DNA from: Siphonodentalium dalli | Taxonomy: Eukaryota; Mollusca; Scaphopoda; Gadilida; Siphonodentaliidae | Assembly: GCA_032622095.1 (NCBI GenBank) | Contig: CP136064.1 | Location: 215,652,205-215,716,204 of the forward strand | Length of the DNA: 64,000 nt | Reading direction: 5' to 3' | Part shown: positions 10,163 through 22,329 of the stretch, piece by piece | Numbering within the stretch: position 1 is the first letter of the stretch | How the letters are laid out: each line of letters opens with the position of its first letter | Notes under the pieces: generated by a model | Database searches by the model: none | What the model saw: only the letters and a program-made list of their open reading frames with translations | What the model was told of the DNA's origin: nothing | Made by a program: the position numbers and the translations under genes

Positions 10163-10656
10163 TATCCTTGTATCTGTTTAAATAGTTCAGGGAAGATAGA
10201 TACCACATCTTTAAGGAAGAATTAGATCGAAACTATCAGCCTGCGAATTTTCGTGCATCGCACATCATGTTTATTATCTAATTTAAGTAAGAATTAGATT
10301 GAAACCATCACGCAGACAATCAATGTGACAACGCATTTGTCTCCTGTGAGAAAATTGTGAAATCAAATTGATCAGGCTGGGCGGAGGCATCCCACAAGGA
10401 TTAGATTTTTGTTAATTGCCCGAGAGATAGGACTGACTCGAACTAAATTATTCAATGAGTCATCAGTCCCAGTGGGAATTCATTGACAATTATCTTAGAA
10501 TTCTGATTGCAAAGGAAGGAAATTTTGTGAGCATTAATTGGTATTCTGTGCAGTTCCGTATGAGGCCAACACAAGAAATTGCACATTAAACACGCAGAGC
10601 AATCACATTATTAACATATCATGAAGAATTTTCAGCTTTACAAAAAACATTGAGAA
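10163..10656. other. No gene recognised
   Basis: Contains a short direct repeat AAGAATTAGAT(C/T)GAAAC at about 10206 and 10289. Nothing else was recognised. Confidence 0.35.
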
Positions 10657-10660
10657 TTAA

Positions 10661-10927
10661 CCCTTTCTTTACTTAATGGATTCTCCCATTCGGTTATAAA
10701 AGTATACATTGGTATGGCCTATTATTAATCAAGAGGGATGTTCAGGTAATAAGAGCAGACGACAGACAGATGAAAGATACTAGTAATACAAATTCAGAAG
10801 GATTCATATTCTTTGGAGGGAAATATTCAGATAATAAGTTCAACAATCGTTTGTTGAACATATTATCTGAACAGTTCCTAAGAGATAACTACTAGTACTT
10901 CTCAGCGAGTATTTGGTCAAGAAAGAG
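10661..10927. mobile_element. TTAA MITE, CCCTTTCTATAC family
   Basis: Flanked by TTAA at 10657-10660 and 10928-10931. It begins CCCTTTCTTTACTTAATGG; the right end reads GGTCAAGAAAGAG. Inside is a palindrome (CAGATAATAAGTTCAACAAT and complement around 10830-10870). The family also occurs at 32620-32839, 34788-35022 and 41058-41634. Confidence 0.75.
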
Positions 10928-10996
10928 TTAATTTGATCATGAGGTAGCATTGGCCATGTTCAAGCTATTTCAGTCAACCTGGGAGAGGGTGGTGTA

Positions 10997-11159
10997 CAGT
11001 TATGCCCTAAGTAATCGACTCCTTAACCACAGCAGAATTATGGGTAATTTTTCATGATTTAGTCGGAAATATGGCAACAAGCAATATTTCCGACTAAATC
11101 CTGAAAAATTACCCATAATTCTGCTGTGGTTAAGGAGTCGATTATTTAGGGCACTATTG
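10997..11159. mobile_element. TA foldback MITE, short-centre copy
   Basis: Flanked by TA at 10995-10996 and 11160-11161. Two arms meet at ATGGCAACAAGCAATATTTC, lacking the GAAAGCTCTC centre. This matches the shortened form at 5023-5174, so a short-centre subfamily exists. Confidence 0.8.
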
Positions 11160-11161
11160 TA

Positions 11162-13270
11162 TCTCAAACCATGTTAAGAAATTATTCATGTGAATGACCC
11201 AATGGATCTTCATTTATTTTGAACAGAAATTGTCCAACCAATCATGATAGCTAGGAATGTTATCGGTAATATACATGTATGAGCCAAATAATTCCTAATT
11301 TTTTATTATTTTTGGTTTTGGTGTTTAGGAGATGAATCAACCATTTTCAGATCTAGTATCTTTGACTGAGATTATGTTCTTCAGTATTTATAGCTTACAG
11401 AGGTCATTGAAAAAGACACAGATGAATGTTGATTTTTTAAAATGTTCTCCATTGGAATTTAAATTCTGTTCTGTATAATTTAGTATTCAAATTCTGATTT
11501 TTATCATATATCATCTGTGAAAAATAAATTCAAGTATTTATTACACCCGGTATCTGACTTTTTATGGTAATTCATGCAGACACCCTACATATGTTGTCTG
11601 GTGATTCTTGCGGGAAGACGATAGTAACATCACCACCAATGTGATCAATAAGTGAACTCAACGAATCTCTGGAACAAATGGATCAGAAAAGCCATAGTAA
11701 ATGAGATGCAGCACACACTGAATTCTCAGTACACTCGACCCATGTCCTATAGTCCTCACCAATCCTACGTAAGAATTCAGGGATGTGGCTAGAGGGGCTC
11801 CATTAGGGGCTGCCAAGAATTCCAATTGCACCCCCCCCCCTTTGAGTCAGACCAAAAAGACAAGTTGTGCAGAATTCCATATGCACCCCCCCCCCACACA
11901 TTGCACCCCAACTGTTCCCTCTTACCTGTTGTCACTATAGCCATATGGAGGAACAGAACCATGGTTCTACCCAGTATGAGAAAATTTAGTAATTTGAACC
12001 TGGAAATTGCATTTTTATCAATCCTAATCTAGTGGTTTAAGGCACAGATACGTACGAGAGGCCAAGCTTTCCTAGTGTTGGAAATTTCAAACCTGACACC
12101 CCCCCTAAGGTTGGAATAATTCCAACTGATGGACATTTCAGTCCACAATTTTGACCAAAAGTAGGAATCTATGCAAATGTTGGTCTAAAAACAACAAATT
12201 CCCCACTATGAAATAGTTGGAAAATTAAATTCCAAGAACAATTTCAACCTATTATTGGTGTGAATCAGTATGATATTTCCAACTATTGAAAATTTTGGCC
12301 GAAGTTGAGAGGGGTGATAATACGGTTGGTAATATTTAAATTGCGAGAGCAGAGGTCAATGACATTTTGACAATTTTCTCATGATAGCGAAACACAACAA
12401 ATGTTATAATGCAGAATACAGGCTACACATTCATAATGCATTATACTCATTGCAAGCTAGTAGATTTAGAGTTTTTATCAGTCAACAATATTTATTACTG
12501 TTAATCTTTGTTGTGATTACTACTAAATACTACGATTGTCACAAATGTTTACTACACCAAACATGAACTCCATATTTTGAAACAATTTATTTGGGAAAGC
12601 TGCATCACCTTAGAAAATAAAAAGTTAATCAAAGATCTAGAGACTTAAATCTGTTAGGATTTCTGTCGGCTTTTCAAAGAGACTGGTTAAAATTATGCTG
12701 AAGCAAATGGTAAACCTCTGCTACTAAATATAAACATGCTGCCATATAGATTTTATATGCTACAGGACCAAAAGAACATCTATAATTATTTATGAAATAC
12801 CTATAAAATTGGAGAGTCTAAGCAATGAGTTCTTCTGTTCAATCAACAAAAGCCACAGCTGTTCTGCTGACATCAACAGTATTAAAACACAAGCCACCAT
12901 TAAACCACAGGATGAGTTGCTGACACAGAAAATTAAGGTGACATATTGATGAAAGCTAGGGTGCAACTTAATTCGCTATAGATGTATGTACTAAATTTAA
13001 ATTGTTGTTCAAGCTACCCACACACCAAACGATAACAGAATTGAAAGATTTGGTGAATGAGATTTATAAAGGCTGTATCAATATATCATCTCAATGTAAA
13101 TCAGATGGAGCTACTAGTATAGTGAATTTTTCTAAAATTCCAAAAATATTACTTCCTATTACTAGTATGCATGTGTTTGTGAAATGCTATTCACTCCCAC
13201 ACATTTATATGGTAATGTGCAACAAAAAATAGCACACACAATGAAATAGTGTACATGTATCTGATACTTG
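11162..13270. other. Non-coding; poly-C patches and TTGGAAATTT motifs
   Basis: No gene seen. Poly-C runs occur at 11829-11838 and 11886-11893, in two related segments containing GAATTCCA(A/T)(A/T)TGCACC. Bases 12070-12300 repeat short TTGGAAAT/ATTTCCAA motifs, some of which recur near 22255-22350 and 35930-36010. Short open frames have no family features. Confidence 0.4.
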
Positions 13271-13271
13271 C

Positions 13272-13680
13272 AGAATGAGGTCCCCAGAGCGTGAAGTTAG
13301 TGACACTATCTAGCACACCAGGCTATTGTCACCAAATTCACCCTCTGAGAACCTCATTCTGCTTAGTCCTCAACAGCTATGGGAGACATAGGATCAAATT
13401 GAAGTTCCACAGTTGAAGATGGTTATGTTTACTAATTAGTCATGTCGAAATATGCATTTTATCTTCTGCAAATTAGGCGATAAAGAAACTGAAAAGAAGG
13501 GAAAAAGTAACTAAAAACAGTGTTAATTTGAGACTATATATACTTCCCAGAAGATGAGGCCTGAGCAGAATGAGGTCCCAGAGGGTGAATTTGTTTATGC
13601 TAGCATGATGTGCAGGGTAGCATCACTAAATTCACCCTCTGGGGACCTCATTCTGCAAATGACACACTATTTGAAGGATT
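13272..13680. mobile_element. Paired-hairpin MITE, GCAGAATGAGGTCC family
   Basis: Hairpins at 13272-13363 and 13565-13658 both use the GCAGAATGAGGTCC stem. The spacer contains CTGCAAATTAGGCGATAAAG and GTAACTAAAAACAGTGTTAA. The right margin AAATGACACACTATTTGAAG matches that of 6550-6994. The outer left terminus is not clear. Confidence 0.7.
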
Positions 13681-13703
13681 GAACACATGTAAATTATGTA
13701 ATA

Positions 13704-13941
13704 CAATGCCCTAAATAATTGACTCCTTAACCACAGCAGAATTATGGGTAATTTTTCAGGATTTAGTCGGAAATATGGCTTGTTGCCATTCATCGGAAAG
13801 CTCTCACTGACTCCTTAACCACAGCTCAGGGAGAGTGAGAGCTTTCCGATGAATGGCAACAAGCCATATTTCCGACTAAATCCTAAAAAATTACCCATAA
13901 TTCTGCTGTGGTTAAGGAGTCGATTATTTAGGGCATTACTA
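13704..13941. mobile_element. TA foldback MITE with internal duplication
   Basis: A full copy of the palindromic family. The centre carries a small duplication (ACTCCTTAACCACAGC repeated at 13808-13825 between the two GAAAGCTCTC arms), which makes it longer than the 213-bp form. The termini are slightly degenerate (CAATGCCC). Confidence 0.75.
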
Positions 13942-14505
13942 TAATAAGGACCTTCAGTGTCTCTCAGTCAGTCCACTCTCATCTAACAAAGCGGTCATGT
14001 TCAGACCACCCTGAAATCGAGATCTCCTTCTCGGTCAGAACCAAGGTGGAGTTGGATGTCATACCTTACTTTCACAGAGGCTGACCCAGTATTGTTCTAT
14101 TGTGTAGAGGATTACTTTTTATTGGGCTTTGTCAACTGAGCCAAACACTTCCTACTACACCCGATTCAAATAATGTTATGTCACATGGATATAAACTAGT
14201 CCATCAAAACAGTTTCTTTCTTTGTTAGCAGAGGCTATATGTATCTAATTTCAATGAGTTGTTAGCCGGATGATACCTAGAATAGAACTTCTCAATAGGA
14301 TTACTCTGGGGCATATCCAATTTCTACTATTAACATGTTAATTTGTTATGAAAAAGCCAGTCTGAATATATTCATGGTTCTTCTGGTGAACGATCAATAT
14401 AGAGTATATTTCTCAATATATCAAAGGAAACTGTTGAATGAAACACCTCACCGGTCACGATGAGTACGCTCATACTCAGCACGTACCTGAGGTGCTGGAG
14501 CGGGC
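13942..14505. other. No gene recognised
   Basis: Non-coding sequence leading up to a poly-G tract. Short frames here are produced by the homopolymer and have no family features. Confidence 0.35.
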
Positions 14506-14531
14506 GGGGGGGGGGGGGGGGGGGGGGGGGG
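14506..14531 (+). repeat. 26-nt poly-G tract
   Basis: An uninterrupted run of 26 G within a GC-rich patch (GAGCGGGC before it). An identical-length run occurs at 45956-45981. Its true length is uncertain in any assembly. Confidence 0.9.
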
Positions 14532-14786
14532 TGTCGATGGAGACACATGCCCTCTCTGCCCTCCTCCAAGGGGGCACAAAATGCACTTTCATATTTCAAT
14601 CTCTCAGATATCAGCTGTAACAGCATCGTTCTATTATCCTAAGAGAAAAATATACCCATTCTAAGCTTTGGCATGAAGTGCTTTAAAATATGGCATGATT
14701 ACCCAAATTTTGACATTTTGGCCAATTTAAAGACAATACCTCTGACTGAAAAAAGTTACCTTTTCTGGAAGATGTGCCAGCATATG

Positions 14787-15165
14787 GGGTAAGAATCAAC
14801 AAATTCACCCTCTGGGGATCTCATTCTACATGACCCCATCTGCTACATGTATGGGAGGCAGACTCAGATTGAAGTTCCCAAAAGGTGAAATTTTTTATGT
14901 ACACCCATTGGGAACCTTGATTATGCAATGTGTCATCTGCCAATTTGGGGGTATAGAGAAACTAAACTAAAAAAGAAATAGAATCTATGTGAAGAAGTTT
15001 CTATAGAAATTTGATACTAAAGAAACTTTCCAGAGATGAGATCTTAGCAGAATGAGGTCCCCAGAGGATGAATTTAGTGATGCTAGCCCACTATGTGGGA
15101 TAGCGGCATCAAATTCACCCTCTGGGGACCTCATTCTGCAAATGACAGGCACACTAGACTCAGCC
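14787..15165. mobile_element. Paired-hairpin MITE, left hairpin half lost
   Basis: Only one arm of the left hairpin remains (AAATTCACCCTCTGGGGA, 14800-14830). The spacer matches 6550-6994, including AGAGAAACTAAACTAAAAAA and AAATTTGATACTAAAGAAAC. The right hairpin at 15047-15147 is complete. Confidence 0.7.
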
Positions 15166-16554
15166 TTGACCCCATTTGACACTCCTCCAGGCATCCAGTG
15201 GCTGATATATCTGCTGATACACAGCCAGACTCAGAGACAGACAGATGGAGGATTGTCTACCCACCAAGCGCTTTGTTTTAATATGGTGGTATAAGAAGCA
15301 GAGAGCTCTAAGCATTGGACCACTACCTGTAGTAGAACAGGTTCCTTCAGAACACCGATTCTGAGTGACTTCTATGAACTAAGAAGAAATGAGCCATTCA
15401 TTAATGAAAATATCGATAGTCATCCTATTTAACACCACATATAATCCTGGCGATTTCCTCACCAAATGAACCTAAAGCTTGCATTAAGACTGACGAAATT
15501 GGATATAGACCATAACACTGAGCAGTCAATATAAACGATGATGTTCAAACCAAGCTAATTATAAGAATATATTGACTGAACACTAACAAATATTTCGAGT
15601 ACACAGAACAATTTTGATAAACAAGCTGTACTGCATGTCAATGGGCCTTATGTCATTCTAGCTGTACCAGGTGCCATCATCATTAGAATAACCATACTTG
15701 TAATAATGCCTCTTTTAGAGACACAGTATACATGTATGTATAATAAAATATTTGTTGTCTTTACTTGTTAGTTGGTAAACTACTAAACAGGCCTTAAGAT
15801 TCGACGAAAATCACCGAATCAAATTCTCATAATGATTCTCGCGAAACTTTTCAAATATCAGTGCTTTATGACTAACTTGTTTCAGCATTTGATTCTTGCA
15901 AAATTAAATGTATTTTGAACACTGTACTAAATTTTATTTTAGACCGAAATGAAATTTAATAGCTGGATTAAAAATGTGAAGAAAAAAATATCCATAGTGG
16001 ATCAATATGAAAAATTCTACATACCAGTACTTTCCTGTGATATATCCAAAAATTTCACAACTTCCACTTATGAAGCACACATGTCAAAACAGCTGGTCAT
16101 AAAACACTATGATTAAAGATTCACATACTACTAAATAATAGAAGGAATCACTTAATAAGAAGTTGGTCCTAAAACAGGTCCAAGGTGTATGTCTATATTA
16201 CTACTTTATATGTAGAATTAATGGAGCATGGTGGGATATAATGAGCTAGGCAATAAAGCTATCCTGAACATCAATCAGTATACGACCAAACACTCATTAA
16301 GAACATCCTCCTATTAAAAGGCTAAATGTCACCGACCTCCCTAACCAACAAGCAGATCGAGAAACTGCTTTATTTATACGCTGTTAGTAACTAAATATCA
16401 ACAACACTGCAAGGTCAATTATGTTCTCTATATAGTTCTATAGAATCTTCACGACCACCCTTCTCACGAACTAAAATTACTATAATTGTTTAAAACATAT
16501 CTACTTCCTACTCAAAATGCTGAACAAGTTCTCAATTATGATATAATCCACTAA
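15166..16554. other. No gene recognised
   Basis: AT-rich non-coding sequence. No TE structure, exon-like frame or shared repeat was noticed. Confidence 0.35.
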
Positions 16555-16690
16555 AATATGCAGCCCTCATAATTGGCTACGGCAATCGGCAATGCCGAAG
16601 CCATTTGCTGAAGCAAACTGGGCCACGATAAAGGGTTGCCGTAGCAGATTGCCGAAGCCAAACAATCTGAATTAAAAGGGCTGAATATGA
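16555..16690. mobile_element. Short inverted-repeat element (GCAGCCCT ends)
   Basis: About 130 bp bounded by ATATGCAGCCCT and AGGGCTGAATAT, with internal inverted GGCTACGGCAATC / GATTGCCGAAGCC segments. It looks like a small MITE; no target duplication could be fixed. Confidence 0.5.
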
Positions 16691-16693
16691 AAG

Positions 16694-17420
16694 TGTCAAT
16701 GACACTGTAGCTCAACTTAGAAAGGGGATAATGTCATGCATTACCTTCAATGAAGCGATAAGAAATGCAGAAAGTTGAAATGTTTAAGTAATACCAGAGG
16801 TCAACCCGAAGAGCCAAATGAAGTTTGGGATCAATTGGATAAAAAATGTTGTCTGTGGGGCATGTCAAAGTATTTAGTCACGCACAGAGTAACATCCATT
16901 CCAAGACGGCTGCCAGCAGCCATGTTTTTGATAGAAAATCTAGAAGTGATCCTGAACATACAATAAAAATTTAAAAACATTGCTACAATAAATGTGGGCT
17001 GCAGGGTGTGCTGATAGATTCAAATGTGAAATTCAAGATGGCCACTAGCAGCCATGTTTTTAAAAGAAATTTTAAACAAAATTGATGGCGACCCCGTTGA
17101 AGTTTGGTGATGATTGGATGCGGCCTGTACAGTGTGCCAAAGGATTTAGTGTGCAAAGAGTAAAATCCAAGATGGCCAAAATTTGAAAAAAATTTATACC
17201 TTCCATCTAGCATCACCATGAAGATCCATATGAAGTTTAGTGATGATCAGATAAGGGATACATATGGTCTGTACGGTATGACATAGAATTTGGTCACGCA
17301 AAGAGCAAAATAAATGATGACTGCTGATGGCCATTGTTTTTCATCAAAAATGGATCAAATTTGATATCTCCCAAATTCCGAGCGCAGTTTAACAATACAG
17401 GTGTAAGCTTTTAGGAGAAA
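16694..17420. repeat. Modules of a larger dispersed repeat
   Basis: Opens with CAATGACACTGTAGCTCAAC. It then carries imperfect tandem modules of roughly 130-200 bp, each with CAAGATGGCC, GCAGCCATGTTTTT and GAAGTTTGGTGATGATTGGA phrases. The same start and modules occur at 43426-45010. No protein is encoded in a convincing frame. Confidence 0.6.
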
Positions 17421-18617
17421 TACTAATAGGGTGGCCTGGCACCTAATAAGCTGCAAATGGAAACCATTCAACACACTGGTCATCACCATATATATGGTTT
17501 TAGGTGCAATTCTGTTCTCAAAAGCTCAAAGGGGAGTGTTAGTGTCATATCTGGTACTCTTCATTCTTAAAAGTTAAAACAGCTTAGTATGCTGAAGTAT
17601 CAACTTTGATAACCTCAGGCAATGATGAGCATGTTCATTAATGTCTTTATTTATTTTTAATGATTGTGCATACGTGTGAGGGTTTTTTTCTCCCACAGAA
17701 ATAAGAGCTTGAGTCATAACAATCATGGAATTATTTGCATTAGAGACCTTTGATTTAATTCAAACTGTATAAGCTGGATCTGATTGAGTAAATTTATGAT
17801 ACAGTCCAGGGAAATACCCAGGGCTGTTTTGATACTTGTTACAGGTATCCGGGCACCCAAACTTGAGAAGCAAAATATCCCAAATTTCTAGTGGACAGTA
17901 TGGAGTCCACCTGGAGTTTCCACTTTTCCAAAGCAATTGAACATGTTCAGTTTTGAAATGAGAAATATTTATGTCATACCCAGTATTTATCTAAAATGCA
18001 CAAATAGCATCAACAAAGAACAGGACTGTCCTGGGAATGGTCTTTCCTATTGTATTGAATACAGTAGTGCACTAAATGTTCATTTCATGAATAACATAGA
18101 TATTTATAAATGTTCATTTCATGGATAAAATAGATATTTATGGATTCTAACAGAGTAAAATAATTGTAAAGTTCAAAAGAGAGGGTGTTTGCACATTCCT
18201 TAAACAGAGTGCTTAAGACTTTTACATAACATTTCGATGTGGTCAAGCTAGATGACAATTTTTCCACACTTTAAATGTGTCGCAACTGGTGCATGATTTG
18301 AATGAAGAGCACATATTATGAAACTAATATTGTCAAATGTTTCACTTTTTGTTCATAATTTTGCCCATTTGGAGTCAACTAAATACAAGTACCGTACCTT
18401 AATATGAGCATGTTCACTAATGGAGCACATGTTGTCGTCATGTTCTGAAGTTAACTTAAATATTAACTGCACTAGACATTATATGCGAGGGCCTTTCCAA
18501 ATGAAAGGTCTAGTGTAGCTAAACTCATTTTGACAGCCCCAATGGTGTGAGCAAGTCATTTAGTTGGGGCACATTCTACGGCATCTGTATAATAGACTCT
18601 AATTCTAACAGGTAGTG
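17421..18617. other. No gene recognised
   Basis: Non-coding. There is a local direct repeat around 18080-18125, where ATAGATATTTAT and GTTCATTTCATG occur twice. Confidence 0.35.
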
Positions 18618-18836
18618 AAAAAAATTGTATTTCATAGTGAGGATGTGCGGGAATCGCACCGAAAGTTGGCAGTACCTGGAATCCCAAGCCGGTCACTCAT
18701 CCAAGGACTAACCGAGCTCGACTTTGCTTAACTTCGGTGATCACACAAAGCATCTGACTGGCCAAGAGATCTAGACCTCTTGAGCAGAGAAGTCATTGGC
18801 CTTCAATATTTACATCGCGACCGCTACACTACTGCT
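18618..18836 (-). repeat. 5S rRNA-derived SINE-like unit
   Basis: Read on the minus strand, bases 18754 down to 18668 match the 3' three quarters of animal 5S rRNA. The box A-like AAGTTAAGCAAAGTCG, the intermediate element GGTTAGTCC and the box C-like TTGGATGAGTGACCG are all in the right order. The 5' end of 5S is replaced by unrelated sequence starting AGTAGTGTAGCGGTC. Downstream, GGTGCGATTCC differs from the tRNA B-box consensus by one base, and a T7 run at 18618-18624 could end a pol III transcript. It is therefore not a 5S gene but a 5S-headed, possibly 5S/tRNA-chimeric, SINE or retro-pseudogene. Confidence 0.65.
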
Positions 18837-18839
18837 TAT

Positions 18840-19278
18840 GGGGTCATTGTCACAAGGCATCGATCATGTTCATTGCCAGCTTTTTAATTCGATCACAAAT
18901 GTAACCAGCCTTTCTATGGCGATCACATTTGTAGCCAGCTTTTCATTTTCATGCATTTTTCTGAGTTGATCGATGAAAAACAATTTGAATTTTAATTTGT
19001 TATTAGTTCATCTAATAACCTGAGGTTTCCGATCAATGTAGTTAGAATCCTCAAATTATATTCCAATATAAGTTGATAAACGAAGTAAGTTTTGGAGCAT
19101 GACGTCGACATTTTAGTCACGAACGCGATGACGTCATATTTCGCGCCATAGAAAGCATGGAATTAGAAAAGCTGGCTATGAATGTAATCGCCGCTGAAAA
19201 GCTATATATATAGCTACATTTGTGATCGATTTAAAAAGCTGGCTACGAATGTGACCAGAGCTTTGTGACAATTACCCC
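18840..19278. mobile_element. MITE with GGGGTCATTGTCACAA termini
   Basis: The left end GGGGTCATTGTCACAA and the right end, read inward as GGGGTAATTGTCACAA, enclose 439 bp. Subterminal repeats read GCCAGCTTTTTAATTCGATC, TTGTAGCCAGCTTTTC and their complements. AT lies on both outer sides. It sits at the 5' edge of the 5S-like unit, whose CTACACTACT sequence recurs as CTATACTACT beyond the element. Confidence 0.65.
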
Positions 19279-20554
19279 ATCGGCTATACTACTCTCCCGT
19301 TCTTTTTGAGATTCACTAAATCTCACCTGAGTTCTCTCCCAGAGCAATCACATCCTGACACAGTCCTCTGAGGACCTCTACACTACTAAACCTCGATTTA
19401 GGTATGATCTTGACATAATTCAGTGAACTCAGTACTACATGCTTCCATTCTGAGTATGAATGTAATGACTACTGAGTTCGGTGTGAATTTTTCAATTAAC
19501 CAGCCTGTAAAAGCCAGCTTTGGTTACTAGGACGTAACAACTACAGCTTACTAGGACGTAACAACTACAGCCCAGATACAGATCTCAAGGATCTGAATTC
19601 TGATCGAGGTTTAGTATCTATATCAAGTTTTAGTACCTCCATTTTTGGCATTTCCCTGTCTACATGTATGTGGCTTGCACGAAGTCTAATAGTATTAACA
19701 AACTACAGCAAAGTTAACTGATAAGGCCAGGTGCTGTCATTGACATTGTTGACATCACTCTGACTCCGAATGACTCCTGGGTCATTGATTAACAACCATT
19801 CAGAGAATACAATACCAACAACAACCGATCAGTGGCACAAAAAGATTAATAAAAATATGTCATGATAAATATATTGGTCAGCAGTATATTTATCAGTAAA
19901 TATTAAATATATTTAAAGTTCTGACATGTGAGCAAATGATTAAAAGATACTAGGCCTACTCGAAATTAGGGGACATCACGAATCGCCAAAAAAGAGAAAG
20001 TGTCAACAATGACATGTCCGTATAAGCATGTATTGGACATGGACGATCACCTGCATGCATAGAATCCTGATAAAAGAGAACTAGATGATCGAATATGTAG
20101 GTATTCCTGGATTCCGTGTCATGTTAAACAGTTAAATGTCAGAAATAAGCTACTGTAAATAATCACCCACCTAAACCTTTCTCTTGGCCGCCTTCATCTT
20201 GCGACCTTTGACCTACATTAATCAATAATCTTGTCAAAAGTTGTCTTTCTGGTTTTTAGAGTTATCTATCTTAATCTTACTCTTAAAAGAGAAGTCTCAA
20301 TCTATTATCAGCAGTATATTTTCCTTCTTCAACAATATGTATCTAACGATATGGTCAATAATCTGGTAACTCAAAAATTAATCTGACTATTACACAAAAA
20401 TTATGGCATTCATGATTATTTCAGTAATTACCTTTTAATACTTGATATAACTAAGGCAAATTTTGTATGTTATTTTAAAAATTTCACCTATGTGTCAGTG
20501 TATATGTCACAGTTAATTGGTCCCCTGATAGGTGTCAACTTGTTAATATTATTG
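19279..20554. other. No gene recognised
   Basis: Non-coding. A local tandem duplication GGACGTAACAACTACAGC occurs at about 19530-19572. Nothing else was recognised. Confidence 0.35.
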
Positions 20555-20558
20555 TTAA

Positions 20559-20807
20559 CCCTTTCATGACTGGAGCTTCCTGAAATTTTGCAACAACCCT
20601 GTCCCAATGTTTTCTCTTGTATATGTGAGTCTCCCATAGGGAGTCTTGCATATATAAGAGAATGCCTAACAATATTTACCTTGATCTTGTAAGCCAGTGC
20701 ATTCTCTTATATATGTGAGGTTCCCTATGTGAGACTCACATGTATAAGATAATGCATTGGCACAGGATCTTTAATGCTGCACCAGCGCAACTCCAGTCAT
20801 GGCAGGG
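20559..20807. mobile_element. TTAA MITE, CCCTTTCATGAC family with double hairpin
   Basis: Flanked by TTAA at 20555-20558 and 20808-20811. The left terminus CCCTTTCATGACTGGAGCTT is followed by CCTGAAATTTTGC; the right terminus is CCAGTCATGGCAGG. Two hairpins at 20602-20666 and 20693-20762 are separated by CAATATTTACCTTGATCTTG. Loop stems are CTCCCATAGGGAG type. Confidence 0.8.
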
Positions 20808-20811
20808 TTAA

Positions 20812-21437
20812 GGCTTCCTTTTCATACTGTATTATAAACCTGCTCAACCCAAAATATTGTGGTGTGAGAACATCTTGACTTTTAACTAATATACAGTTGG
20901 CCTACAAGTTATTTGAATTTGTTACACATGTACACATGTATGTTAATTTTCATGTAAATAGGCTATAGGCCAACTTCACTTTTACCCATTGTATTATAAG
21001 TTTACAACAACAGCAAGAAAACCCACTATAAACTGGACTGCTCACCTGAATTAAGACATTTTAAATGAAATCATACACCATAGGGCATTATATTGTTCAT
21101 GTAAATATGATGTGGTCTTATCCAAGAGCTGATTATGCTTTCCGTTGTCAAAGATTGCTGGTGATTGATAAGCTGAACGTTTGGCTTTATTAGCAGTAAC
21201 TGGATGGGGCTAAAGATGTTTATGAGCACCTGTTGAACTCTGCTAATGGAAACATCCTCCTGTATATTTGTCATAAATATTTTATATAAGGAGATGAAAG
21301 GCAGATAAAATTTATTCCAGTTCATTTCTTTGAGATACTGAGGTTGATTGTTGAACTTATTAGCTGAACATCCCATTAATGCTATTCCTATCGATTTCCA
21401 CCATAAGGTTGATACACATATAATACTTTCATAACTA
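20812..21437. other. No gene recognised
   Basis: Non-coding sequence. A 101-codon minus-strand frame (21071-21376) has no family features. Confidence 0.35.
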
Positions 21438-21649
21438 CATTAATGCCCTAAATAATCAACTCCTTAACCACAGCAGAATTATGGGTAACTTTTCAGGATT
21501 TAGTCAGAAATATGGCTTGTTGCCATTAATTGGAAAACTCTCACTGAGAGCTTTCCTATGAATGGCAACAACCATATTTCCGACTAAATCCTGAAAAGTT
21601 ACCCATAATTATGCTGTGGTTAAGGAGTCGATTATTTAGGGCATTACTG
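21438..21649. mobile_element. TA foldback MITE, full copy
   Basis: A 212-bp palindrome flanked by TA at 21436-21437 and 21650-21651, with the GAAAACTCTCACTGAGAGCT centre. Arms differ at a handful of positions, so this copy is older than the most symmetric ones. Confidence 0.85.
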
Positions 21650-21989
21650 TATCTCATCTCATTAAAAAATGCTCAAGCAAATATAAAGACTTGCTTGATT
21701 CCCGTCCCCTTTTAACCATATGTTAGTCCCCTCCTCAAATTCTGGTGCATTATATTTACAATTCGTTCAGGGGGGGGGGGGGGGGTCCGTAGAAAAAGGC
21801 CAGGCACATGCAGGGAGGGGTGGGTGTATGGTTTTAGGTCTGAAAAAATGTGTGATGCCAATTTTTTTCCAATCAATATATTTAACAACATTAATTAGGA
21901 AATTAAGATAAGAAAAATATCACTTAGTTATGTACCGTGCTTACCTGTTGCATCATTTCTGAGTATGATATGCCCCTATTAGCTACTAC

Positions 21990-22230
21990 ATGTAGTGACT
22001 AGACAAGACAGTCAAAGACTGTGGGGTCGCTTACCTGACTGCAAAGACTGATAAGGCTGGGACTCTGGAGACCATAAGTCAGAACTTTTCATAACCACTT
22101 TAAAAGAAGTAGATCTAAACAGGATATGTGGATAGAGAGGCTTCATGTATGTACTATGTAGATCGGAGAATATCTACTTTTAAATTACCAACTGTACACT
22201 ACTGATCACCCCCCCCCCCCCCTCCAGCTC
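21990..22230. repeat. Dispersed repeat, first copy
   Basis: The sequence from ACAAGACAGTCAAAGACTGT through TAAAAGAAGTAGATCTAAAC to AACTGTACACTA...TGATCACCCC recurs at 35650-35990. Both copies continue into a TTGGAAATTT patch and then TTGACCTCA text. The family is unidentified. Confidence 0.65.
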
Positions 22231-22329
22231 AACATATCCCCTCCCGACCAGGCTCCAGACTCCAAAGTCTTAGGTTGGAAATTCACAACATCTCAAACTT
22301 TCTCAATTGTTGGAAATTTCCAATTTTGT

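Noticed and set aside
14372-14626. Proline-string or glycine-string ORFs around 14.4-14.6 kb
   Set aside because: They exist only because the 26-G tract is open in every frame.
18668-18754. Functional 5S rRNA gene
   Set aside because: The first quarter of 5S is missing and the 3' end does not pair with a proper 5' end; only the internal promoter region is preserved.
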